This document shows positions 1-7,941 of a stretch of 44,059 nt of DNA, in pieces. Within the stretch, counting starts at the first letter, position 1, and the number at the start of each line of letters is the position of its first letter. Made by a program: the position numbers and the translations under genes. The notes beneath the pieces are model-generated. The model was not told the DNA's origin, ran no database searches, and saw only the letters and a program-made list of their open reading frames with translations. The DNA is from Frankiaceae bacterium (lineage in GTDB: Bacteria; Actinomycetota; Actinomycetes; JAFAQI01): assembly GCA_025929315.1 (NCBI GenBank), contig JAICMI010000005.1, positions 1-44,059 of the forward strand, written 5' to 3'.

Positions 1-546
1 GCCACCTGCGGCCAATGACATCAGGAACGTGAAGATCTCGTCGATGACCTGCGGCGCGAGCCCCGTCGAGACCTCGTCGAGAAGTACGACGTCGGGGCGG
101 CGTACCCGAGCAGCAGACAGCGCAAGCATCTGCTGCTCACCGCCCGACAGCGTGCCGGCCTGCTGCGTCAGCCGCGAACCCAGCGCCGGAAAGGCATCGA
201 CGGCCCGGGCTACCGCGTCAGCTGCGTCGCCGTCTGCGGCGTGCAGCTGGATGTTCTGCCGAACCGTGAGATTGGGAAAGATGCCACGGCCTTCTGGCAC
301 GTGACACAGTCCGCGGCCGGCACGCCGGTGCGATGGTTCCGACGTCACATCGACACCGTTCAACCACACGGAGCCCGCATCCGGGGTGAGCACGCCGGAC
401 GCCACGTTGAGGAGTGTCGTCTTGCCGGCGCCGTTGGGGCCGAGCAGGGCGACGACCGAACCGCTCGGCACGACGAGGCTGACGTCACGCAGGACCGGAG
501 TGCCGGCGTAACCCGCGTGCACGCTGCGCAGCTCGATGCCGCTCAT
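1..546 (-). CDS. livF: Branched-chain amino acid-type (LivF-like) ABC transporter ATPase, 3' end cut by window edge (importer A)
   Basis: ATPase subunit of importer locus A; it should power import at the cytoplasmic face. I translated it directly from the minus strand from ATG at 546; 182 codons are present and the C-terminus lies outside the window. Walker A GPNGAGKT at about residues 37-44, signature LSGGEQQM, and Walker B VVLLDE followed by VSTGLAP are all intact, which is the LivF pattern (LSGGEQQ) rather than LivG. Its ATG overlaps the stop of the LivG gene by 4 bp (ATGA), so it is translationally coupled as the last visible gene of the chain. LivF is known from branched-chain amino acid systems, but the substrate here need not be an amino acid given the catabolic surroundings. 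Confidence 0.93.
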   Translation of the reverse strand, partial: MSGIELRSVHAGYAGTPVLRDVSLVVPSGSVVALLGPNGAGKTTLLNVASGVLTPDAGSVWLNGVDVTSEPSHRRAGRGLCHVPEGRGIFPNLTVRQNIQLHAADGDAADAVARAVDAFPALGSRLTQQAGTLSGGEQQMLALSAARVRRPDVVLLDEVSTGLAPQVIDEIFTFLMSLAAGG

Positions 547-1304
547 GCGGCTGTCCCGAGATAGGCGGCACGCACCACTTCACTTCGTACGGCGTCTTGC
601 GGCGTGCCCTCGAAAAGCAGCTTGCCGAAGTCGAGGACATACAGGTAGTGGCAGACACTGAGAACGAGTTCCATGTGGTGCTCGACGAGCAGGATCCCGA
701 TCTCCCGCTCCCGAACGACATGAGTGAGGATCGCTCCGAACCGTTCGGACTCGCGGTCGTCAAGGCCGCTCGACGGCTCGTCCAGCAACAGCATGTGGAA
801 GCCGCCGGCCAGGATGCGCGCAAGTTCGACCAGACGGCGGTTGCCGGTGGACAGTGCCCCTGCCGGTCGATCGGCAAAGGTCTCCAGCCCGCACACGACC
901 AAGGCCTCATCAGCCGCTGCAGCGACCGTGCGCTGCTCCGAACGACGACTGAACAGCTGCCGCCAAGGCATCGAGCCCGCGAGCACACCCTCGCGACCCA
1001 GCTCCACGTTCTGCCGCACGCTGAGTGAGTTGAACAGCTCGATTCGCTGGAACGACCGACCCAGACCCAGCTGCGCGCGGCGGGCGAGCGGCAGGCGCGT
1101 GATGTCCCGACCATCGAGCCGGACCCGGCCACTGGCCGGACGGACCAGACCGTTGCTTGCGTTGAACAGCGTGGTCTTGCCCGCGCCGTTGGGCCCGATG
1201 AGACCGGTGATCCGGCCGGTCGGTGCCTCCAGGCTGACGTCGTCCACGGCGACCAGACCGCCGTAGCGGACCGTCAGCGACTCGACGGCGAGACCGCTGG
1301 TCAT
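543..1304 (-). CDS. livG: LivG-like ABC transporter ATPase (importer A)
   Basis: Second ATPase of importer A, 253 aa. Walker A GPNGAGKT at residues 37-44, the LivG-type signature LSTGNRRLVEL, Walker B MLLLDEPSSGLD and the switch-histidine region LLVEHHMELV are present, and the C-terminus ends in the LivG-like VRAAYLG. The ATG at 1304 overlaps the permease stop (ATGA) and its own stop overlaps the LivF start, so LivHM, LivG and LivF should be made together. It is closely similar in layout to the ATPase at 31109-31870, its paralogue in importer B. The family assignment is firm; substrate is unknown. Confidence 0.94.
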   Translation of the reverse strand: MTSGLAVESLTVRYGGLVAVDDVSLEAPTGRITGLIGPNGAGKTTLFNASNGLVRPASGRVRLDGRDITRLPLARRAQLGLGRSFQRIELFNSLSVRQNVELGREGVLAGSMPWRQLFSRRSEQRTVAAAADEALVVCGLETFADRPAGALSTGNRRLVELARILAGGFHMLLLDEPSSGLDDRESERFGAILTHVVREREIGILLVEHHMELVLSVCHYLYVLDFGKLLFEGTPQDAVRSEVVRAAYLGTAA

Positions 1305-3211
1305 GTGGCCCGCTCCAGCCGCGCAGCAGCGGGGCCACGGGCGATGCGGGCGCGGCCCCGCTCGGCACCACGTCGTACCAGGGCCGAGAGCTCGCCGCGG
1401 CTGCCTTCGGCTAGCGCGATCGCGACAGCGCTCAGACCGAACACCACAGGTTCATAGGTGGCAAGCGTGTCACTGCCGGCGATGTATGCCGGGACGACCG
1501 CGAGCAGCGCCGCGGCGACGACCGGTGCACGCAGCTGCCCGCTCCCCGCGACCGCGAGGACGACGAGATAGAGCAGCGACTGGAACGGGTCGAACGGCGC
1601 GACGTCGACGGAGCCGGACAGCGCCGCGAGCAGCGCACCCGCGATCGCGGCGAAGAACGCCGAAATGCAGAAGACCAGCACGCGCGTGACGTTGACGTCG
1701 ACGCCCTGGGCGCCGAGCGCCAGCGGGGAGTCGGCGAGCGCGTGCAGCAGCCGGCCGAGACGTTGCCGCGTCAGCACAGCGATGACCAAACAGGTCAGAA
1801 CCGCGATGGTCAGGATCACGTAGTAGAACGCGACGTCCCCGTCCAGGCCGGCGGGTCGCGGCACGGGCAGCGGCCCGCTGCGGCCGAACATGAAGTGCGT
1901 CCGATAGACCAGCTGTTGCAGCAGCACCCCGAAACCGAACGTGCCCAGGGCGAGATAGATGCCGGACAGCCGGATGGCGGGAATCGCGACAAGTGCACCG
2001 ACGGGTACGGCGACGAGCCCGGCGAGGATCAGGCCGAGCGCCCAGGGCAGTCCCGCACCGTGAGTGAAGTGGCTGAACGACGACGCGCCGACGGCGGCGA
2101 AACCGGCGTGGCACAGCGATGCCTGGCCAGAGGTCCGGACCAGCAGCGCGAGCGAGGCGAAGAGGACGACGTAGGCGGCGCCACCGGCGTAGATCGGCAG
2201 CTTGGTGCCGACCACTGCCGGGACAGCGGCGGCCAGACCCACGACCACGACGGGACCGAACCGGCGTACGACCGGCGGCAACGGCCGAGCCGGCGGCGGC
2301 GGCACCCTGCCGCCCGTCGTACGACGAGCCAGCCGTCCGGGCGCGATCAGCATCATCGCGAGCAGGAACGCAAAGGGCAGGCTGCTCGGCACCCCTTCGA
2401 GGAACTGGTGGCCGGGCACGTATTTCTGGGCGATCGCCGCCGCCACACCGAGCAGCAGACCGCCGACGTAGACGAGCGGCAGACTCGCGAATCCACCGAC
2501 GGCTGCGGCGCCGAACGCCTGCACGACGAGCAGGGTGAGGAACGGCGCGTTGAGACCGACGCTCGGTCCGAGCAGGACACCGCTGAGTGCCGCCGTCGCG
2601 AGACCGACCATCCACGCGACCGTGCGCACCCGGACCGCGCTCGTACCGCGCAGCCCGACGAGGTCCGGGTTGTCGACGACGGCCTGCATGGACAGACCGG
2701 TTCGCGACGAGCGGAAGAACACGAACAACCCGACGGCAAGCACGGCGGCGACGCCGAACACGACGATCTGGTCAATGCCGACGAAGACGCCGGGGAGCCG
2801 CACCGTCCGGCTGGACAGGAACGCGGGGAACGGCATCGCGACCGCGCCGAAGATGGCGACGACGATGCCCTGGATCGCGAGGAGCAACCCGATGGTTGCC
2901 ACGACCTGGGTCGCGACGGGCACCCGGCGCAGGCGGCTGCCGATGGCTTCCATCAGCGGGCCACCGAGGAGAGCGATGAGAGCGACAGCCAGTGCCAGCG
3001 CAATCGGCCAGGGCAGGCCACGCTTCGCGTCGAGCTCATAGAAGAGGTAGGCCGCACCGGTCGCGACGGCTCCGTGCGCGAAGTTGAAGACGCCGGTCGT
3101 CTTGTAGGTGAGGACGAGGCCCATCGCAGTGAGGCCGTAGATAGATCCGCTGACGAGCCCGAGAACGAGATAGGGGAGCAGCGCCCTCACCCGCCGCCGC
3201 AGAGTCCGCAT
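1301..3211 (-). CDS. Fused LivH-LivM ABC transporter permease (importer A)
   Basis: Membrane pore of importer A, 636 aa, with both Liv permease halves in one chain. The N-terminal half (about residues 10-290) is LivH-like, with the conserved FNFAHGA motif near residue 42; a Pro/Arg-rich linker (around 295-315, PPPPARPLPP) leads to the LivM-like half with GQASLCHAGFAAVGA. Many hydrophobic helices are visible throughout. Start ATG at 3211 overlaps the preceding small membrane protein gene by 25 bp; the stop overlaps LivG. In textbook Liv systems LivH and LivM are separate; fused forms occur in actinomycetes. The same fusion is found at 29118-31112. The Arg-rich C-terminal tail is longer than usual. 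Confidence 0.93.
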   Translation of the reverse strand: MRTLRRRVRALLPYLVLGLVSGSIYGLTAMGLVLTYKTTGVFNFAHGAVATGAAYLFYELDAKRGLPWPIALALAVALIALLGGPLMEAIGSRLRRVPVATQVVATIGLLLAIQGIVVAIFGAVAMPFPAFLSSRTVRLPGVFVGIDQIVVFGVAAVLAVGLFVFFRSSRTGLSMQAVVDNPDLVGLRGTSAVRVRTVAWMVGLATAALSGVLLGPSVGLNAPFLTLLVVQAFGAAAVGGFASLPLVYVGGLLLGVAAAIAQKYVPGHQFLEGVPSSLPFAFLLAMMLIAPGRLARRTTGGRVPPPPARPLPPVVRRFGPVVVVGLAAAVPAVVGTKLPIYAGGAAYVVLFASLALLVRTSGQASLCHAGFAAVGASSFSHFTHGAGLPWALGLILAGLVAVPVGALVAIPAIRLSGIYLALGTFGFGVLLQQLVYRTHFMFGRSGPLPVPRPAGLDGDVAFYYVILTIAVLTCLVIAVLTRQRLGRLLHALADSPLALGAQGVDVNVTRVLVFCISAFFAAIAGALLAALSGSVDVAPFDPFQSLLYLVVLAVAGSGQLRAPVVAAALLAVVPAYIAGSDTLATYEPVVFGLSAVAIALAEGSRGELSALVRRGAERGRARIARGPAAARLERAT

Positions 3212-3654
3212 GGGCGCCGGCCGGCGCGTTCGTGCTTGGCCACCGACGCTTCCTCGACGCGCTTGCCGGCGACCGCCGCGCAGTCCGGGCGATGGTGCCG
3301 GGACGCGCCGGGCACCGCGACCCGCTTCTCGCGCGGGGAGGACGCCACCGGTGCCACTGCGACGGTCGTCCGCGCAGGCAGCCGGGCGAGCAGCTCACGG
3401 CGCCGCAGTGCGACGGCGCGTCGACCCTGCAACAGCCACGTCATGTTGCCCAGGCCGCCGACAACCACGGCCGCGACGCCGATGTTGATCCAGGTGATCT
3501 GCGTGCCGGTACGGGCGGTGCCGCTGACGCCCCACCACGCGACGACGAGACCGACGATCGACAGCCCGAGCAGGAAGAACCACCGGAACAGGTCCGGCAC
3601 GACCCAGGGGTAGGGCTGCCGGGCCGGTTGCGCCGGCACGCCAGGCCGGGTCAT
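3187..3654 (-). CDS. Two-helix membrane protein with C-terminal HxxxC...CxxC zinc-type tail (importer A accessory)
   Basis: 155-aa unknown protein. ATG at 3654 overlaps the upstream gene's stop by 4 bp. Two hydrophobic segments are seen (about 22-41 and 53-72), the first ending in AWWGVS, then a basic stretch (QGRRAVALRRR) that predicts a cytoplasmic C-terminus. The tail carries H121-RPD-C125 and C149-GL-C152, a His/Cys spacing like the small HxxxC...PCxxC modules related to the metal-binding domain of Ada. The same architecture ends the protein at 28563-29102 in importer B (H140, C144, C169, C172). The two-helix part also resembles the neighbouring 88-aa protein, suggesting tandem duplication. 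Metal binding is inferred from spacing only; the role in transport is unknown. Confidence 0.85.
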   Translation of the reverse strand: MTRPGVPAQPARQPYPWVVPDLFRWFFLLGLSIVGLVVAWWGVSGTARTGTQITWINIGVAAVVVGGLGNMTWLLQGRRAVALRRRELLARLPARTTVAVAPVASSPREKRVAVPGASRHHRPDCAAVAGKRVEEASVAKHERAGRRPCGLCGGG

Positions 3655-3917
3655 GCGTTGTCGCGCAGCAGCTCTGCCACCTCGTCGAGCTTGCGCCACT
3701 CGTCGCGCAGGTCGGCGGACAGCCAGGTGGTCGCGCCGAGCCCGAGCAGGAACAGACCGAACATGCCGGCGGAGACCAGGTAGGGCATCTGCTCGGCGAG
3801 GTAGGCGGTGTGGCTGACTCCCCACCACCCGACCAGAAGGGAGATCAAGCCGCCGGCGATCATCAGCCAGGCCGCGACCCGATCCCATTGCGCGCGAAGC
3901 CACGTGGTCACGTCCAT
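3651..3917 (-). CDS. Small two-helix membrane protein, tail-less copy of the accessory module (importer A)
   Basis: 88-aa protein with ATG at 3917, overlapping the surface-protein gene by 10 bp and the next gene by 4 bp. It has an amphipathic Trp-rich N-terminus, a first helix ending in GWWGVS, a conserved EQMPYLVSAGMFG segment, a second helix, then a charged tail (DLRDEWRKLDEVAELLRD). This lines up along its whole length with the first 105 residues of the importer B protein at 28563 (there LGVS, RQIPYLVSGGLVG, DLRRDSGRLDRLEKAVQEL). It lacks the His/Cys tail, which in this locus is only on the downstream gene. So locus A carries two copies of the membrane module and one tail. No known family function recognised. 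Confidence 0.85.
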   Translation of the reverse strand: MDVTTWLRAQWDRVAAWLMIAGGLISLLVGWWGVSHTAYLAEQMPYLVSAGMFGLFLLGLGATTWLSADLRDEWRKLDEVAELLRDNA

Positions 3918-5140
3918 GCGAGTTTCACCGCCAGGATCCGGAACAGCTGGGCTGCCGCAACGGCGACAACGGCGCCGGCGGCTACGACGAGGTAGAGGCT
4001 CTCCGACGACGGTCCGGTGTTGGCCGCGAGCTGGTACGGCGCACCAGCGCTGGTAGGCGCCGGCGCCGTCTGCGGCGCCGGCGCGTTGTTCACGGCCGAG
4101 CCGGTGACGTCGGGAGTCGGGGCACTTGCGCCGGTCGACGCCGGGTTGGTCGACGTGCCGCCTGCAGGCGGCGCGGCGGCTGCTCGGCCGGCCCCGGCGC
4201 CGATCGGTCCCGACAACCCGGTGATCGGCGCCGGTGTCTGCGCGCTCACCGACGCTTGCCCGAGCACATAGCTGACCGTCGTCTCACCGACGGTCGGCAC
4301 GTCCTGCACAACAGACACCGACAGCCCCGGCGCGACGACCGACGTCGGTGACGTCGAGCCGGACAGGTAGTGCACGGTGACACCGGCTGAGGACAGCAGT
4401 GCGTTCGCGGTGCTGTCCGGCGGCAGTGGCACGTCCGTGCCGGGCAGCACCAGGCCCCTGTCGGTGACACCGACCTCTTGACCACCGATGCGCACGTCGC
4501 CGAACTCCGTGTCGCTGCTGGGCTTGTGGGCGGCAGCCGGGGACGACATCTGCGCGTAGGAGTGCATCCGGCCGATGGAGAACACGCCGGCGACGGAGAA
4601 ACCCTCGACCGTCGACTCAGCGGTCGACGTCACCGAGCCGGTCTTGGGGTCGTGCACCACCCGGGCCTGCGCGCGCGTCGTCCCCGCCGTCGCCGACCCG
4701 CCGTCGCCGCTCGCCGACGCCAGGGCCGCCGACGTGTCGTCGGTGCTGTCCGCTCGGACGTCGTACGGGCCTTGATGCGTCTCGCTGTGCGACGGGCCGC
4801 CGTTGTTGGACTGGGCCACGAGCGGGTAGTCGGGCGCGGCACCGCTGGTCTGGCCGTGCGCGGTCATCACGATCTCGCCGGGATAGGGATAGGCCGCGAG
4901 CGCCCGTGAGCCGGTGAACGATCCAGCTGACGCCTGAGCCGTCGGCCCGCCGGCGTCGACAATGTTGTCGACGAACAAGAAACCGTTGACGACCACACCG
5001 GTGCGGACACCGTCCGCCGCGGCGGAGCCGCTCCACTGCGAGTTCACCGGCGTCGAGCCCGCCGCCGCAGCGATTGGAATCGGCGCGATGAGTGCGACCG
5101 CGCCGACAACGACGGCAGCCTGTGACCAGCCGATGTTCAT
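3908..5140 (-). CDS. Secreted, C-terminally membrane-anchored surface protein (importer A accessory)
   Basis: 410 aa from ATG at 5140, which overlaps the solute-binding protein stop (ATGA) and puts a clean signal peptide (MNIGWSQAAVVVGAVALIAP, cleavage near AAAAG) at the N-terminus; an upstream in-frame ATG would add a charged extension and is rejected. The mature part is Ser/Thr/Gly/Asp-rich, followed by a Pro/Ala/Thr-rich linker (about 300-365) and a C-terminal transmembrane helix (about 376-400). It is a diverged homologue of the protein at 27099-28457: both have a central block (here STVEGFSVAGVFSIGRMHSY, there AVLKGVDIGGLLHIDQI) and a later segment TVHYLSGS/TVRSLAGT. The layout suggests an extracytoplasmic domain on a stalk beside the importer. 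Function not known. Confidence 0.87.
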   Translation of the reverse strand: MNIGWSQAAVVVGAVALIAPIPIAAAAGSTPVNSQWSGSAAADGVRTGVVVNGFLFVDNIVDAGGPTAQASAGSFTGSRALAAYPYPGEIVMTAHGQTSGAAPDYPLVAQSNNGGPSHSETHQGPYDVRADSTDDTSAALASASGDGGSATAGTTRAQARVVHDPKTGSVTSTAESTVEGFSVAGVFSIGRMHSYAQMSSPAAAHKPSSDTEFGDVRIGGQEVGVTDRGLVLPGTDVPLPPDSTANALLSSAGVTVHYLSGSTSPTSVVAPGLSVSVVQDVPTVGETTVSYVLGQASVSAQTPAPITGLSGPIGAGAGRAAAAPPAGGTSTNPASTGASAPTPDVTGSAVNNAPAPQTAPAPTSAGAPYQLAANTGPSSESLYLVVAAGAVVAVAAAQLFRILAVKLAWT

Positions 5141-6582
5141 CGGCAGATGTTCTTCAAGCCGTACGGCGACTGCATGACGCCGTTCTGGACCTTCATGACG
5201 AACGCGCACCGCGAGTCAGGCGCCGGCTTGCTCCTGGCGAAGGTCAGCGGCGGCGCGAGACCGCCAAGCGAGTCGTTGTGCAGCGACCACAGCCCGGCGA
5301 GGATCTGCGCGCTCGTCGGGCTCGCGCTGACATGTGCGGCCGCCTGCTGGAACAGGATCGCGCTCGCCCAGCCTTGGCTGGCGTTGGGTGTGAGCGGTTG
5401 GTCCGGCGCATAGGTCTTGTAGGCCGACAGGAACTCGTTGACGCCCTTGTTGCCCGACACCGTCCACGGGAAGTCGTTGAGCGAGACCAGCGCGTTGGCC
5501 ATGCCCGGCAGCTTGGCCAGGTTGGCGTCCATCGTGCCGGACGCCTGGATGTACTGCGGGTGGAAGCCCTGGCGGTCGCACGAGTTGACGACACGGCCGA
5601 CGGTCCCGACGTCGGCGACGATGGACATGATCTGCACGTTCTTGCGCTGCGCCTGCAGACACTCGGCGGTGAAGTCGGGTTGGCCGATCGACACGTCCGC
5701 TTCGAACACCGGGTCCAGGCCCGCCGCCTTGGCGATGCCATGGTCGAACCATTCGTGCTTGGTGCTGGTGCACGCGGCTGCCTCGGAGCAGATGATGGCG
5801 CCGAACCGTTTGCCGACGCCGTAGACGGCGGCGGTGTGCGCGATGTCCCACATGCCACTGACGTAGGAGGGGCACTGCGGGAACAGCATCGAGCTCTGGT
5901 TCCAGATGTACTCCGCGCAGTCGCCACCGATGACCGGCACGTGCTTCTGCTCGAGGTACTTCACGCCTGCCTGGATCGTGAACGGCGCGAAGTTGTCGAC
6001 GAACGCGATGACGTGCTTGTTCTCGACCAGGTCCTTGACGGCGGCCTGGTATCGCTGCGGATCCATGCCGTCGTCGACGACGTAGACCTTCACCGGGTGA
6101 CCGGCGACGCCACCGTGGTCGTTGACCCATGCCGCCCAGATCTGAAGCGCCTTCGGGCCGTCCTTCTCCGACGCGCCGGCGATGCCGGAGTAGTTGCCGA
6201 CGCTGCCGATGAGGAGCGGTGCGCCCGTGGGCGCCGCCGCGCTGCCGCCGCCACTCGCGGTGCCGCCAGTCGTGGCCGTAGTCCCGCTGGCGCCGGATGC
6301 CACCGAACCCGCGGTTGCGGAGCCAGCCGAGCCGCCGGAGACCGCGCCCGGGCCGGACAGCGGAGCCGTGCCGCCGGTCGTCCCCGTCTCACCTGGGACT
6401 CCGGTGGTCGTGCCGGGCCGCTGCCCGAGCGCGGTGGAGCCCCCCGCGCCGCCGTTGGCCGCCACGACCGCCTGGTGGCTCATCCTCGTGCCGCAGGCGG
6501 CGCACAGAAGCATCGCCGTCATTGCCAGCGCGACCAATGCCGGCCGTCGACGCGACCGGCGGACTCTGGCGCCGGGTCTCAT
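5137..6582 (-). CDS. Periplasmic-binding-type solute-binding lipoprotein of Liv-type importer A
   Basis: Substrate receptor of importer A, 481 aa. Start ATG 6582 is preferred over the ATG at 6603 because GAGGAG lies 5-6 bases before it. The N-terminus is Arg-rich, then hydrophobic, ending in a lipobox-like L-L-C-A-A-C with Cys30 as the lipidation site. A long low-complexity Gly/Ser/Thr/Ala linker (about residues 38-108) separates the lipid anchor from a type I periplasmic-binding fold starting at LLIGSVGNYSG, with VKVYVVDDGMDPQRY and PVIGGDCAEYIW as in LivJ-like receptors. First gene of the overlapping seven-gene chain. The paralogue is at 32626-34173. Liv-like receptors bind amino acids in Enterobacteria, but actinomycete catabolic clusters use them for other solutes. 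Confidence 0.92.
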   Translation of the reverse strand: MRPGARVRRSRRRPALVALAMTAMLLCAACGTRMSHQAVVAANGGAGGSTALGQRPGTTTGVPGETGTTGGTAPLSGPGAVSGGSAGSATAGSVASGASGTTATTGGTASGGGSAAAPTGAPLLIGSVGNYSGIAGASEKDGPKALQIWAAWVNDHGGVAGHPVKVYVVDDGMDPQRYQAAVKDLVENKHVIAFVDNFAPFTIQAGVKYLEQKHVPVIGGDCAEYIWNQSSMLFPQCPSYVSGMWDIAHTAAVYGVGKRFGAIICSEAAACTSTKHEWFDHGIAKAAGLDPVFEADVSIGQPDFTAECLQAQRKNVQIMSIVADVGTVGRVVNSCDRQGFHPQYIQASGTMDANLAKLPGMANALVSLNDFPWTVSGNKGVNEFLSAYKTYAPDQPLTPNASQGWASAILFQQAAAHVSASPTSAQILAGLWSLHNDSLGGLAPPLTFARSKPAPDSRCAFVMKVQNGVMQSPYGLKNICR

Positions 6583-6611
6583 CGGTCTCCTCAGTGTCCG
6601 CATTGGGCGGA

Positions 6612-6646
6612 ATTTTTATCTTTTAGAGGATAGGCGGCGCTGTCAA
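6612..6646 (-). promoter_or_regulatory. Candidate sigma-70-type promoter for importer A operon
   Basis: Reading the minus strand, a consensus TTGACA (-35) lies at 6646-6641, followed 15-18 bases later by an unusually AT-rich TAAAAGATAAAAAT stretch that can serve as -10. It sits about 30-60 bases upstream of the solute-binding protein start in otherwise GC-rich DNA. The exact -10 hexamer is not certain. Confidence 0.5.
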
Positions 6647-6676
6647 CGCAGGTAGCCGCCCAGCGGACCCGCCAGC

Positions 6677-7876
6677 TCAGCTGTGCTGGGCGGCGAGCCA
6701 GCCCGAGTCCGCCGCTTCGGCGGGGCCGGCGGCCGCGCGGGCGCGGGCGCCGAGCAGGAACGAGACGTTGTCCCGGAACAGCGCGGGCGCCGCCTCCACA
6801 CTCAGCTGCCCGGCGGCGTAGTCGGCGAGCGGCTGGTCAGTGCCCTCGGCGTGCGGGTAGTCGCTGCACGCCATGAACAGCTCGCCCGCCTGCGCGGCGA
6901 GCCGGGACGGGTCCTCGTAGGAGAATGCCGCGACCCGCACATGGCGCCTGATGTAGTCGCTCGGCATGGCCTCGAGCTCGACGGGCGGACGACCGTTGAG
7001 ACGCCGGGTGAACTCCCATCCCCCGTCGAGCATCATCAGATAGTGCGGCACCCACGTGGCGCCGAGCTCGACCACACCGACCCGCAGCGCGGGGTGGCGG
7101 GCGAAGACTCCGTTGATGACCAGGTCGGTCAGCGCGAGCGCAGGCGGCACCGACAGCATGATCGAGTCGAACGGCGAGACGAACTCCTCGCGCTCGTCGG
7201 TGTACCAGCCGTCGGCGAATGCTCTCGGTGGGTCGGCCACGTGGAAGGTCGGAGCGATGCCGTGCTCCACGAAGGCGGACCACACCGGGTCGAGGTCGGC
7301 GTGCGAGAGCGGTCGCCCGTTGACGGGTGACGGCGCGATCATTGCCATCTGCACCCCGGCTGCCGACAGCATGCGCAGCTGCTCGTCGACCCAACGGATG
7401 TCGCAGAGGTTGAGGTGAGCAACGGGGTGCAACCGGCCGCGCCCGTCTGCGGCCACCGAGGCGCACCACCTGTTCCAGGCCGCCATGTTGGCGAGCATCG
7501 CCGGTGGGTCGACGGACAGCAGTCGTTCCCAGAGCAGTCCGAAGTTGGGAAACAGCACTGCTTCGTCGAGTCCCATGCGGTCGAGGGCGCCGAGCCGTGC
7601 GGCCGGCACCCAGTAGTCGGGCGGCAGCGCCTCGTCGTAGGAGTAGTCAGCCGGCTTGCCTTCCCGCTGCCGCATCCTGTGGGCGCCGAGTCGTTCGGTC
7701 GCACGCGGCACCTGCACGTCGGCGAGATGCAGACGACGGCCTTGCCACGTGAGCCAGGCGTAGCCCAGCTGGTCGTCGACGATCTCGAGGGCAGCGTCAC
7801 GGTGCGCAGGCTCGATGTGGTCCCGCCACATCGTGCGTGACTCGTAGAGGTGCTGGTCGCAGTCGATGATGGTCAT
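6677..7876 (-). CDS. Amidohydrolase_2 family TIM-barrel metal-dependent hydrolase/decarboxylase
   Basis: 399 aa from ATG 7876 (MTIIDCDQHLYES), the usual start for this family; an upstream in-frame ATG at 7927 would add an unconserved extension. The first strand carries the metal motif D7-Q-H9; later come FHVAD and the terminal ACSDYPHAEG block with the conserved Asp. Members of this family (related to ACMSD and resorcylate decarboxylase) hydrolyse or decarboxylate ring compounds and lactones; the reaction here cannot be told from sequence. It is read in the same direction as importer A, 94 bases upstream, and divergent from the SDR gene. One of five family members in this window but of a different subtype from those at 11021, 17287 and 25755. 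Confidence 0.88.
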   Translation of the reverse strand: MTIIDCDQHLYESRTMWRDHIEPAHRDAALEIVDDQLGYAWLTWQGRRLHLADVQVPRATERLGAHRMRQREGKPADYSYDEALPPDYWVPAARLGALDRMGLDEAVLFPNFGLLWERLLSVDPPAMLANMAAWNRWCASVAADGRGRLHPVAHLNLCDIRWVDEQLRMLSAAGVQMAMIAPSPVNGRPLSHADLDPVWSAFVEHGIAPTFHVADPPRAFADGWYTDEREEFVSPFDSIMLSVPPALALTDLVINGVFARHPALRVGVVELGATWVPHYLMMLDGGWEFTRRLNGRPPVELEAMPSDYIRRHVRVAAFSYEDPSRLAAQAGELFMACSDYPHAEGTDQPLADYAAGQLSVEAAPALFRDNVSFLLGARARAAAGPAEAADSGWLAAQHS

Positions 7877-7941
7877 CGGAACGCTATCTTTCGGCTGCCT
7901 GAACAGACCGTCAATGAACGTCGCCATCGTGGAGGACCGGC

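Noticed and set aside
1742-3613. 623-codon open frame on plus opposite the importer A permease
   Set aside because: Arg/Gln/Glu/Asp-rich composition typical of antisense reading of high-GC membrane protein genes; the minus strand has the recognisable LivHM permease.
6583-6603. ATG at 6603 as start of receptor A
   Set aside because: It has no ribosome site; GAGGAG just before ATG 6582 is a better start.
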